Assembly (NCBI RefSeq): GCF_037042905.1
Contig: NC_087253.1
Span: 18,265,501-18,329,500, forward strand
Direction: 5' to 3'
Length of the DNA stretch: 64,000 bases
Source of the DNA: Lytechinus pictus
Taxonomy: Eukaryota; Echinodermata; Echinoidea; Temnopleuroida; Toxopneustidae
Shown: one piece after another, positions 11,423 through 23,900 of the stretch
How positions within the stretch are numbered: position 1 is the first letter of the stretch
Layout: each line of letters starts with the position of its first letter
Made by a program: the position numbers and the translations under genes
The notes under the pieces: generated by a model
What the model saw: only the letters and a program-made list of their open reading frames with translations
Databases searched by the model: none
Told to the model about the DNA's origin: nothing

Positions 11423-12159
11423 GCAATGTTTGCATGGCATGATTTCCACAGGACTAAGGTGAAGGAGCTTTAATTGAGCATTGAAAAAAACCCAGACCAA
11501 GTTGACAATATTTGCATAAGATAAAACGCTAAAATTTGCACATGGGTCACTGAAAAGTAGGCCTAATACTGACATGGCAATTGAATATTATTTAAAGGAT
11601 CTTTATAATGCATGCAGTTGAGACCGTAATATCCAATGTCAGGCACATTTTATGAGTTTCATCATGGAGCTATATATTTTACAACGGTCACACACTGGGA
11701 GCAACTTCACAGATGCAACTTTGGATCTTTCTGACCTAAAAAGGTTCAAAACTAAGTATACAAAACGTATACCTGTTAAATGTGTTGGCATATACACCCC
11801 CTAAAATAATGTCCCATGACCTCCCCCCCCCTCCAAAAAAAAGAGAGAACAAAATGAGAATATAAAAGAAAATGAAATTAAAATAGGTGAGATTCAAGAT
11901 ACATTTCTGAATATTATTTCTAAATCTATCACAAAATTTAAGTTCTAATTTGAAACAGATAAAATATTTGCTCACTCGATTTGCTTTCTCGCGACTTTTT
12001 AGATGTTTATCTCGATAGGCCAAGCAAGTTTTGCACCCTAAAAAAATTGGGGTTCGTTGCGCAACGGTGGTCCCAATCTGAAAAGGTAAAAAGTTTAGTC
12101 TACCACTAAAGATCAAGAGAAGAACAGGGTTTGTTTAGAGTGTATATTAGAGTATAAAG

Positions 12160-12170
12160 TTTGTTTAAAG

Positions 12171-12241
<71 letters not shown>
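12160..12241. repeat. TA microsatellite
   Basis: Nearly pure TA dinucleotide repeat over about 70 bp. Confidence 0.9.
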
Positions 12242-12244
<3 letters not shown>

Positions 12245-12339
12245 CAAATAGAATATATACAAATAGGTAAAAATACGGCTGGGAGCCCATATTCATAGCT
12301 GCAAATAATCTGAACGGTGTTCGGTTATGAACTAAAAAT

Positions 12340-12510
12340 TGAATTAGATTGGATTAAATAAACTAAAATGAAATAATATGAAATAAGATATAATATAATT
12401 AAATAAAATTAAAAAAATAAAATAAAATAAAACAAAACGAAATGAAATTAAATAAATTAAATTAAAATAAAACAAAATAAAATAAAATAAAATAAAAATA
12501 TAATTTTTTT
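12340..12510. repeat. AAAAT/AAATA low-complexity repeat
   Basis: Irregular AAAATAAAAT pentamer-type sequence. Related tracts lie at about 9247-9315, 12820-12880 and 13672-13760. Confidence 0.75.
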
Positions 12511-12790
12511 TTTCAATTCAATTCATTTATTTCCAATTAAAAATCACAATACAGAAATTCATGAAAATACATAATTGAGCAAATGTAAACCATATTTATG
12601 TACATGTATTACAAAAGTCTTCCAGATAAAATATATATTTTTACAATAATTTAACATTTTAAACAACAGAGGAATTACGGAAATTATAAAAACCCAAAAA
12701 TAGAGTTTGTCTAGATAACCTCCCCTAAAGGAATTAGACAAAATATAATTGACAAAGTAAGATTTAAGAAACTTATTTGCCCACAATTAA
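12505..12790 (-). mobile_element. LINE or SINE 3'-end fragment (minus)
   Basis: Read on the minus strand, the piece ends with AATAAATGAATTGAATTGAA, a common non-LTR element tail. A 75-codon frame (12559-12786) is open, but I cannot match it to a known domain. This is a tentative call. Confidence 0.4.
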
Positions 12791-13121
12791 ACACAAAAGA
12801 AAAACCAAAGAAAAAAAATATATAATATAAAATGAAATGAAATAAATAAAATAAAATATAATAAAGTAAAATCTGATAAAATTCAATTAAATGTAAATAG
12901 ATTTAATTGAATAATAATTGAAGTAAAGTGAACAATAAAACACAACTAATTCAAATAAAGTAATTAAATAATGGCTTTTGTCTTCTGCCTTTTTGTACAC
13001 TCTTTTTACAATATTTTGGTTTGTTTACAGTACTTATTTGATGATGAACGATACAAAAGCAGCGTACATTTAATGAAAATAAAGCGAAAGTAAATAAACT
13101 ATGAAGATAATTAATAGACAC

Positions 13122-13384
13122 TGGCAGTGGCGTACCTAGGATTTTCCACAGGGGGGGGGGGGGCAAATTCGTCCGCCAAAAAATTTGACAAGCAAAAAAA
13201 AAAGGTATTCAACCACAATTAAAGGATTTCGTAATAGAAAAAAATTTGACAACCAAAAAAAAGAAAAAAAAAAAAAGGTCTTCAAGACTCGTCAGGGGGC
13301 AGGGATATGTCCCTTGCATGGATTGTGACTCGTCAGGGGGGCAGTCTGCCCCCTCTGCCCCCCCCCCCCGTAGGTACGCTAGTG
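13122..13384. mobile_element. Small TIR element with CAGTGGCGTACCTAGG ends
   Basis: The left end is CAGTGGCGTACCTAGG followed by a G run. The right end is a C run followed by GTAGGTACGCTAGTGG. Relative to the first tandem copy (near 8963), this is extra DNA placed between AATAGAC and CCTGGTAA, so the pair is a filled site and an empty site. The interior has no gene. Confidence 0.7.
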
Positions 13385-13799
13385 GACCCTGGTAATGACA
13401 GCCGTTGCCACGGGGCGAAGGGGGGGGGGCAGGAGTGACTTCTCATTATTTGATTCAAGGAATAAAAAAGGGGGTGGGGTGATTAAGACCGAAGAGCATC
13501 CCCCTCTTTAATGAGTTTCCTTTTATTTTATTTTCTTACTGCGCCATGAGCATCTTTTCATCACGGATACCGGCTCAATGCAAATGTCGATCCTTTCACG
13601 TGTCAAGCCAGGCGAATCATATTAGGCCTTTGGCCTAGGCTATATATTATAGACAGAAGATGTTTATATAAATTAAATTAAATTAAATAGATTAGAATAA
13701 AACAAAATGAAATAAAAAAATATAATATAGTATAAAATTAAATGAAATGAAATAAAAAAGGTCATTTATCATTCAATAATTTATATAATATTCGCGTGA

Positions 13800-14128
13800 C
13801 GGTGTCTCAGTTCCGCGTTCAACCCCACGATGTTCGTAAACAATTTATAAGCCGACCCCGCCCCCAGCCACGCCTCCTTATCTGTGGGGATTACGTAATG
13901 TCGACAAGATCACGCACGTGTCGAACTCGAAGTGCAACGAAGCGGTGTGCCGTATATAGCGCTTAGAGCCCGCCGTGTTTGGTGCAGAAATCGTGCTGTG
14001 TTCACTTCGTTTTTGTGTAAATTGGAAGTATTAACAGTCTTCGAGCAGGCGAGCAAGCACAAATACAAAATCAGTCAAGTTGAGAGAATCAATTTACTTG
14101 TAATATAAAGGATCGAGATCTTAAAATC
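13800..14128 (+). promoter_or_regulatory. Probable ACCS promoter and 5' UTR
   Basis: This is GC-richer than its surroundings. A TATA-like CGTATATAGC lies at 13951-13960, which would place transcription start near 13980-13990 and give a 5' UTR of about 140 nt. A TTACGTAATG motif (about 13890) resembles a CRE/bZIP site. The leader from 13990 to 14128 has no upstream ATG in a strong context. Inferred from position and composition only. Confidence 0.5.
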
Positions 14129-14230
14129 ATGTCAAGTAGAAGTGATTGCGTTCTTGAGTTCAGCGATCCCGTACGAGAAGCGTCCGAAGCAACCTGTTCA
14201 AACCCTTACCATGAAACTGAAAACCCGCAG
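14129..14230 (+). CDS. ACCS exon 1
   Basis: 34 codons from the ATG, ending ENPQ. Donor GTAAAC, phase 0. It is the counterpart of the extra exon at 6340-6456 and carries the YHETENP segment that precedes the first conserved block. Confidence 0.85.
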
Positions 14231-17200
14231 GTAAACATGTTTATAGTGTCAGCCATTTACTCAAGTCTTTGGTTTGGTTTGGGGAGTGTATTCAGTGTGT
14301 TTAATTGTCCTGCTTTTGAAAGTGAAAGGAAAGCTTTAATTAGAGGGTATTATTTTGTCAGACCAAACGTGATTAAAATGCACAAGCTGTTTAATAATTA
14401 ATAATATGCGAAATACAAAAGACTTGAAAAATCTGTCAAGATTTTGTAAATTCATTATTTTTTTATGTCAAAATTTTAATATCTTAAGTGTAGTTGCTGT
14501 CTTGGACTTGGTTACTTTCTCGTATTAGGGCATGATTTCAGATTTTTTTGGATTGCACCTGCACACTAGTGGGGTACCAGTCTCCAGATACTCTCTGGCA
14601 TGTCGGGAGTGGGTGGGTTAATTTGTGCCCGTTTCTATTTCTATTACTGCTCTTGAGTCTTGTATTGTACATATGTTTATTATCATCATGTTTGATTCTT
14701 TTTTTCTTTCTTTTTATTAATCTATTTTTTTGTTACCTTGGTATTTTTTTCTTATGCCTATTATTGCCATTGTTGTAAGTTGTTATATTTCTTCTATGGC
14801 TATGCCCCCAGGAGGGGCCGTCAAAGAAATAAAATCATTGTCATTGTCATTGTCAGTATGTCTAACTGAGAATGGACCGCTAGGCCTAGACTACCATTGC
14901 AAATGCTTGTAAATATGAATTTAAAAAAAAAAAATCAAAAATAAAGTAATAGAAAGAAAAATTTATTAGAAAAATTATGGTGAATCATAATCATATTAAA
15001 CATTCACTAGATTTTATTTGGATTTGATGAAATACAAATTAGTCAAGATGAAAAAGTTAAAAGTCTACTGTCTAGAAAGTTCTAAGTCTAACTTTCGTAT
15101 TTGCTGAAAATAAACTTAGTCTCAGAACATGCAGAAAGTTAGAACTGATTTATTCTTATCAGTTTTGTTTTGCTAACTGCTCTCTCTATCTCATCATTAA
15201 TTGATCCATGCAGGTGGGGTGCCAAGGCCTGCCCCTCTATTTTTAATTTGATAATTGCCTGATAACTAAAGGGGAAGTTCACCCTAACAAAAAGTTTATT
15301 GTAAAAATAGCTAAAAAAACAATTTGAAAAATACCTCCAAATAGGTTTGAAATAAATCCATCAAAAGATTAAAAAGTTACTAGAATTTAAATTATTTGAT
15401 TTGTGACGTCATATGCGAGCAGCATTCCTACATAGCAAATGCACTCATTCAATGAACAAGGTTATGATATAACCTTGTTCTCAGTTATATCTCCATGTGT
15501 GGCAAAATAAGGGTGGCAATTTTTGGCTTATTTTCTCTTTTTCTTTGGGACAAATGCTTGATTTTTTTTACACTGAGTTTCCATTACACCTATTCGTCAT
15601 ACAACTTGGCTCTTAAGTAAATTTGATTCTTTAAATTATTTTTTTCTTAGTTAAAAATAGAGATAAAAAATTTGAAAAAATTAAAATTTTCTTGCCATAT
15701 AACTTTCCACCAATAGAGGGCATACACAAAAATATGCCCCAAAATCAAGTTTTTGAGCGCTCTGGTGAATACAAAAATTATTCCCAAGTTACTAATGAAA
15801 AATAAATTGCAACTGTATGGAAATTAGTAATTTTGGTCACAAAAGTGATATTTTAATGATTCTTTAAAGTGTGTGCTCTGTACAACATTGGCATACCATA
15901 GTCCTACCTGTAGATTCCCCACAGGCAGGATGGTTGCAGTGAACAAGTGAGCAAATGGTAAAAAATCAATGAAATGTCATTTTCTCTGAAAAATGAAAAT
16001 GGTACTGTACCTTTTATATATCAATAGACAAATCATTTCACACCCGATCATAAAAAGAAAACAAAAATAAGTCACCAGGAACCATTACAAAATTAAATCC
16101 GTGCATATAGGGCACCTGCTCATTTATAACGTCACAAATCAAAAACTCAAAATTCCAATAACTTTCTTAATCTTGAATACTTTCCTCAAACCTTCACCAA
16201 TATTTTTTATTATTTTTCTGCTATTTTAATAACAAACTTTTCTTCAGGGTGAACTTCCCCTTTAAATATAACAAAGTGGTCTATAGTGCCCCCTCTAATT
16301 TTAAATTTGCTTTTTATACCCCTCACTTTTTTAAAAATCTTGGTGCCTCGACTGTTTTCATTTTTTTTTCTTCAAATTTTGCAGGGTATAGTGGATCTGT
16401 GTATGTCGCAGAATACTCTTATTTCTGATCTTATTCTTGAAAAGGTAAGAATAATTTTTTTTTTTTAAATTCCTTAGAAAGTTAATTTAGAGATGTTTTT
16501 TTTCCTTGAAATGTTTTTGTAATTATGGCCGGTAAAGACTTCCCCAAACAAGAGGATGATTTGAACAGATAAAAAAAAAAAAAACAAGCATTACACCTAA
16601 AACTTCCTCAAATTTGGAATGTAACATGAGAAACATTGCAAATTACAAAGAATAAAAAAAAAAATCCATGTTGCATTAAACCACTTGCAACTGAAAATTA
16701 AAGTTTGATTTAGTAGGACTTTTATTGAAATCCTTGTGAAACATCCCAAGCAAGTTTCTTTAAATCATTCAGGTCAACTACTCTAATTTAAATGCGATTT
16801 TTAACCAGACTTACATGTTTGTGAAACACTTCACCTCTTCCAGAATTAAAGATAAATGCCAGTTGTCATAACGATCTCAAAATGAGTTCGAACAGAATCC
16901 AACGAAATTACCACCAAAGTGTCTGTATGTATAAATAACAAGTATGTGCCAAATAGCTCTGGAAGAAAATGCGTAATTGCTGAGAAATGAGCAAAATAAG
17001 CACAGAATTCCATCAAATGTTGGGTAGTTTTTAAAGCAATATTAATACACTGTGCCACATATGCCTTCCTGTGTTAGTGATCATCAGAAATTATCGATTT
17101 TGAGCTGAGATATCATGATTTTACAAAGATAAGTTTACATTAATATACCAGACCTAGGTGTATGATAATATTTTGACAATTAACCTTGATTTAAAAGACT

Positions 17201-20200
17201 TTCTCATGAAATAATTGTTTGCTGCAACTACTGTCTTTTACCTTTAAAACAAGTATATTTATTTATCAGTTACAACAGCCAGAATTGTTGAAATGGGAGA
17301 AGACGATGCTGACATATACAGAGAGAAGAGGGACGGCAAGATTGAGAGTTGCCATTGCAAAACTTTTAGAAGACCAGACTGGCTCTCCGCAACAGATAGA
17401 TCCAGATAAGGTATGACTATTGGTGCCACATTGTCCAAAATTTCATCCTGTGCCTTGGAACGTTTCTTGCAGATAAATCCTGACACTATGCAAATCATCA
17501 CATCACCAATATCATCATCATCCTAATCATTAATTATCATCATCATTCATCATCCTAATCATTGATTATCATCATCATCATCACCATCATCATCATTTAT
17601 CCTAATCATTAATTATCATCATCATCGTAATCATCGATTATCATCATCATCATCCTAATCATTAATCATCATCACCATCATTCATCATCATCATCCTAAT
17701 CATTAATTAACATCATTCATCATCATCATTGCTGCTGTTATTCTCACTTTATTTCTACCTTTAATCATACCACACGTTGATAAAAGGAACAAAGTGCCAG
17801 AGATATTAAATAAAGACATGTAATATTCTCCTTCATCTCTTCATCATCATCATTATTTGATTGTCATCCATTTCGAGTTGCCTAGGAGACCTTAATGAAT
17901 ATTTTAAAGTACAAGGTGTTGTACATCTATCCATTATCATTTCAACTGAAGTTTTTCTCAATATAATCTTACAGCTTTAGTTGCATAGCTTGAATACAAT
18001 ATGAATGATCTTATTTTTTAATATTCAGATGTGCATTATGAATGGGGTTACTGGAGTGATGAACTTACTGACCTATGTTTTATTTGAAGAAGGAGGTAAG
18101 ACTTGCAGTTTGTTTACACAAGAATAAATTAATTAAAAATTATTGCTTAACTTAATAATCTAAAAGTCTGGATAAGGATATAGTACAGTAAAAAAATGCA
18201 GTGAATTCTTTTCTCTTTAATCTTTTTGTGGGGTTTTTCATTTATTATAGCAGTGATGATGGTGATGACACTGATGAAAAAATGAAGGTGATGATGATGA
18301 TAGTGATGACGATGAAGATGATGATGGTGATGATGGTAGAGATGATGACGACCCTGATGATGATGGTAATGATGATGACAATGATGATGGTGATGATGAT
18401 GATAATGGTGGTGGTGGTGGTAGTAATGATAAAGACATTAATGATGATTATGATAACAATGATAGTGATAAAATTTGGTGGTGGTAATGAATGATTATGA
18501 TGGTCATCCTATAATGATGACGATGATGATCACAAAACGATTGTTGTGCACACTCTTTATCACATTTATAATCCCTCTTTTATTATATTTCTCTCCTAGA
18601 TACGGTTCTATGTCCTGCTCCATTTTATTACTCTATCCCAAGGGATATCATGTACATCTCCAAGATCAAAGTCTATCCAGTCCCACTCAGCAGCAAGGTA
18701 AGAAATAATAAAGTAGCAGAAAATTGCTAATTTTCTAGAGAAGAGACCCTTGTGATTATTTTATTTTCGGTTACAGGGGCCCATCTTACAAACAGTTGTG
18801 ATTGATCTGATCAATGGCAACTATGGAAAGCCAGCAAAGTTAACATATAATATGCATGTTTGTTCAAAATATTTTCTAGGATGCATATTCATGCATTCAT
18901 AGATTTCTTGACAATTTGGTGTGTTCTCCTTTGTTTACAAAAGACATTTTGCAAATTTCCTGGAGAAAAGATTATGACACTGATGGAGTTCCATAGAGTT
19001 ATGATTGATTGGTCAATCATAACTCTTTTTAAGACGGGGGCCCTGATGTACGTCTTGGTCAGACACACTCACTTCGATGCACAGTGAACTTCATATTATT
19101 TGTTGCTTTTTAGATATTTCCTGACAGACTTCTACATGTATTTTGTGCAAAGCTTGAATACAGTCCCTTTTACTCTTCATCAATAACAGTTTTTCTCATT
19201 TTGGTCATGTTAATTAATCCCTTCAAATGATTTATTTTACAGCCAGGGGAGAATGGATTGAAACCATTTGAGTTGACTGTTGACCATCTTGAGAAAGCAC
19301 TTGAAAAGGCAAGAAAAGAGGTGAGTGCTTTAGATTATTGACGACTTAGCTAATTCAAGTTAATTATAGTGTCATCACCCCAGTCATTGGATTCTGGCAT
19401 GCCCGCATACAACGTATGGATTTTCTCCATCCCTGGGGGGCATTCCAACAAGAGTTCCAAGACTCAATTGCTAGGTATACTACATACCGGTAGGCTTTCG
19501 TATCCTAACGAGTACCCATTTAACACCTGGGTGGAGAGTGGCAAAGTGTGGATTGACGCTATGCCAGAGCACGCAAGGCTGCGGTGGGATTCGAACACAC
19601 AACCCTCTGACTACAAGACGAGAGTCAGAACCACTACACCGAGAGGCTTCCAAGATCCAAAGTGTAATGAAATTGGTTATTTTGCATCCTTGGAACCCCT
19701 TCTGTACAATTTAATTTTGCCAATGTGAGGATACGGGTTGGAATTCATAAATCAGACGAAGCAGTTGTTTTTGCGGTTCTATTGGGTATGAGGCCAATCT
19801 TTATTTCATCATGTTCAAATCAAACAAAAGAGGGTAGAAGACCCTTGACTGAGGTCACTTCAGTTGCTGTAGAATTAAAAGACACAAAATTACAGTAAGT
19901 ATTGCATCATTATGATCACAAATAATTACTTGCTACAGCTGCTTTCAGAGCAGAGCAGAAAACTAAAGGTCCATAATTACAAATATATCGTCTTCCATAT
20001 CATGTATGCAATTTAGTTCATACATGTACATTGTATATATTGAGTTTACCTCAGCCTATGAAATGCATGTAGTAAATAGATCTGCAAAGAAGGCCATTCC
20101 CTATTTATTACTTTCACATAGATATATATACCGGTAACACAATTCTGCAAATGAGTGAGCTATCATAATCATTCTATCAGTCTTAAGCAATATAGAAACA

Positions 20201-20906
20201 TACTCGAACTAATCACAATACAAATCAGTGGGGCATGACATCTACCAATATTTAAGTCACCTCAACTCTAGAAAAGATTTCAATATTTGCTATCTGTAAT
20301 TAGTTATTAACACATTTGCTTACCAACGTGAATTCCTCAAGAAAACCAACAGGCCCTGTCTTTATGAATACAAGGCTTACCAAAAGGCAGTTATACATAG
20401 TATTATGTCTTAATGACATGCCTTTCTAGCATTAATAGGCATAACTTGGTTACTATACCAGCATGCCTCCTTCATGTAAATTGAAGTTATCTCCCTCTTC
20501 TTCACACAAATTATAATCTGTCTAATATAGCTCCTCAGCAAATCTTAACATCAGAGAGTAAATTATATACTGTACTCACATATTAAGGTGTCCAAAATCA
20601 ACTATATACATCAAGAATATCAGGATGAGACATCGATTACCGCTTCATGTAGGCACATGCAGCTACAGCCAGTCTCATCTGCTCACTGCATGTTTGAGCT
20701 TTTTCCTGCATGCAGTGAGTGTATGTCCACTGGAGCATATCGCTCCTCTTTAGCTACATTCCTTTTGTACCTGACTAATTTGCATTATAAAGAAAGGGTT
20801 ATTTCTCATCCCCTCACAATCTCCCCTGCTAAAATTCAAGTTTGTCCTCAAACTTGGCATAATTCTAATAATAATATATAACTTAAACAAAACTCATGAG
20901 CACTAA

Positions 20907-20940
<34 letters not shown>

Positions 20941-23900
20941 TTCCATATAGTTGCATAATAGGTACCAAAATACATGTACATTATAACTTTGTCCTTGTCT
21001 CAAAGTAAACATATACTTCTTCAGATATACATCCAAACTTATTCTCCTCCCCAAATCCCAACTTTAAATACATTTCTTTCCTAAACCTGTATGAAAACAA
21101 CAAAACTATAATTAATGTGTGTGTGTTCACTAACACATCTTATCAATCAATATTCCCACTACCACTGTTTTCTTCAATAACATTGATTAAAGTTTTGTTC
21201 GCAAACGCTGATATCGTCCACAAGATTCCAACCACTTTCTCCAATAATAGTTCCATATCAGGTAGTAAGAGTTGCTATTAATATGACGTAGAGGTTTCAT
21301 CCCAATGTAACTGGCGATTAATACCACTTTGGAGTCTGTCAATCAAAACTCCACTATGTTCGTTCTGTGCTCTGGGCTTTACTCTGGCATTACCATTAAT
21401 GACGTTAGCTGTCGCTGCAGACCGAGGTAGACGGAGAGGATTGCGGTGTTTCCCTTTCATCAGCCTCAGGCTTCGACGTAGACGTGGAGGTGGGGAAAGG
21501 GGGTCATCCTCTTCACTAATTTCTGGTGTAGACGGGGAGGGGGGGTCGTCCTCATCACTGGATTCTGGTTCAGGGGTCCGGACATGTAATTCAGGCTGTT
21601 CGTCAGTGGACTCGGCTGGTAGATCCCTCACCACTATTTCAATGGCTGAGCTAGAGTCATCAGAAATGCTATCAGTCTGCTCTTGGGGGGTATTGCGTGT
21701 TCTCCCCTGTCTGGTTTTGGGAATGACAGGGTCCGATTGTTCCCTGACTGGGCACACCTTTAGCTCCCTTCGGTTGACAGTCCGTGGACCACCACTGCCA
21801 TCTGCTTTCTCAATAGCATAGACTGCTCCCTCTCCTGGTCGGGATACAACCTTGTATACTGTTGATTGCCACCCATCAGCAATTTTATGTCTACCTTGAG
21901 GATGGCTCCTTAGGTACACTCTGGTGCCAACAGTCAGTGGTCTCTCTTTGGCAGATTTGTCGTAGTGTGCCTTGCGATAAGCTGCTTCATGATCAAGTCT
22001 CTCCCCTGCTTTTTGGTAAGCCCATTGTAGAACCTTGGTGTGGTTAGCCAGCCAGTCATTCACATTAGAAGTGTCGTGTTGCGACTCTTCACCCAGTAGG
22101 AAGTCAACTGGAAGTTTGGGATCCCTCCCAAACATGATGTAGAAAGGGGCGAAACCAGTTGAGGCATGCTGGGTTGCATTGTAGGCATAGATTACTTCTG
22201 GAAGAAATTCTGACCATCTACGTTTCTTTTCAGGAGGGAGTGTTTTTAGTAAATCATGCAATGTTCTGTTAAACCTCTCGGCTTGACCGTTACCCTCTGG
22301 GTGGTAGGGTGTTGTATGTGATTTGTAGATTCCGTACTGTCGACACAAGGATTGGATAAGCGACGACTCAAAATTACGCCCCTGGTCTGAATGGAGTCGA
22401 TGCGGCACCCCAAACTTGCTGAACCATTCTCTTACAAGTACCTTCGCTGTGGTTTCAGCTGTTTGATTCCTAGTTGCGACTGCCAATGAATATTTGGAAA
22501 ATGCATCAGTCATGACAAGAACATTTTCCTTGCCTGTTGAGTCTGGTTCTAGTAGAGTGAAGTCAACAGCCAGCAATTCATTTGGGTGAGAAGCTGTCAA
22601 TCCCCTCATGGGTTCTCTGATCCTTGGTGGATTTTTCGCCTTGGTACATCGATCACACTGATTACACCAATCTTTGATGTGCATCGTCATCCTTGGCCAG
22701 TAACATCGACTCCTAACTAGGCTTGTAGTTCTTTTCACAGCTTGATGTCCTGTCTGGTCATGGCAAGCCTTTAGTACATCCTTGATGAGTACTCTGGGTA
22801 GAAGTAACTGCCAAACATTTTCCAAGTCACAGACTCTGTATAAGAGACCACCCTTTTCTCTTATCTTCTCCATCTGCCGCAAGAGAAGTATTACACTTTC
22901 GTCTTCTATAGCCCTCTGTTCTCTGTTTGGCTTTTCTTTCCTCTCCCAGTAGTATCGGAATTTGCTGATAGTTGGATCTCGAAGCTGAAATTCTTCCAAC
23001 TGTTCCCTTGAATAGTTCGGGAATGGGGCAGGCGTAGGAGAAGGTTCCTCATTATCCTGCATTTCTCCCTTGTCTTGGATAAATTGGGAATAGACATGAG
23101 TGTGCTGGAGTTCCTCTGGCAACCGAGTAGCTCCCACTACCATACAACATCCATCAGAAGTATATATCGCCTCTTCTGCAGTGTCGGGTGATGCATGGGG
23201 GCGACGAGATAATCCATCCGCTACCATGTTTGACGCTCCAGGTTTGTATTGTACATCAAAGTTGAATGCGGAGAGAGCGCCAACCCATCGCTGTTCTACA
23301 GCCCCAAGTTTCGCCGAGTTAAGATGAGCCAGAGGGTTATTGTCTGTGAACACTGTAAATGTACTCCCGATAAGATAATCTCTGAATTTCTCTGAAATTG
23401 CCCATTTCATCCCCAGTAGTTCAAGCTTCATACTGGAGTACCTTTCCATGTTCTTCTCTGCACCTCTGAGCGTTCGACTGGCATAAGCGATTACCAGACG
23501 CTTACCACCTTGCCTCTGGAAAAGAACAGCTCCTAGTCCCTGTAGACTTGCATCAACCTCGAGCTCAAATGGTCTTGTGAAGTCTGCATATCCAAGCACT
23601 GGCGGTTGACATAGTTTCTCTTTGAGCTCCTCAAATGCCGCCTGGTGTTCTGGTTCCCACGTAAAGGGTGTTGTTTTTCTTTCTTTCCTCTTCTCAACTT
23701 GGATGGCAACCAGACTGTGCAGGGGGCCAGCAATCTGTGAAAATCCTTTCACAAATCGTCGATAGAAGGAGCAGAACCCCAGAAAAGAGCGTAGCTCTTT
23801 CAGATTCCTTGGTGTTGGCCAGCTCCTCACCACCTCGATCTTGTCCGGATCTGTCTGCACGCCCTCTCTTGAAACTTTATGGCCCAAATACCTCACTTCT

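Larger units (their letters stand above)
9351..13790. repeat. Tandem duplication, second copy (about 4.4 kb, enlarged by insertions)
   Basis: This is the second head-to-tail copy of 7329-9350. It is larger because of a palindromic array (about 9627-10106), a full TIR element (10821-11422) with adjacent sequence, TA/AAAAT simple repeats and a LINE-tail fragment (about 12140-13050), and a CAGTGGCGTA-type element (about 13122-13384). It ends 158 bp before the start of the GC-richer promoter-like sequence of the ACCS gene's TATA motif. Confidence 0.85.

Noticed and set aside
18201..18494. Met/Asp-rich frame and its Ser-rich opposite
   Set aside because: Translation of a GAT microsatellite within ACCS intron 4.
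20819..21277. Possible envelope gene between pol and the 3' LTR
   Set aside because: Only about 460 bp, with a long T run and no usable open frame.
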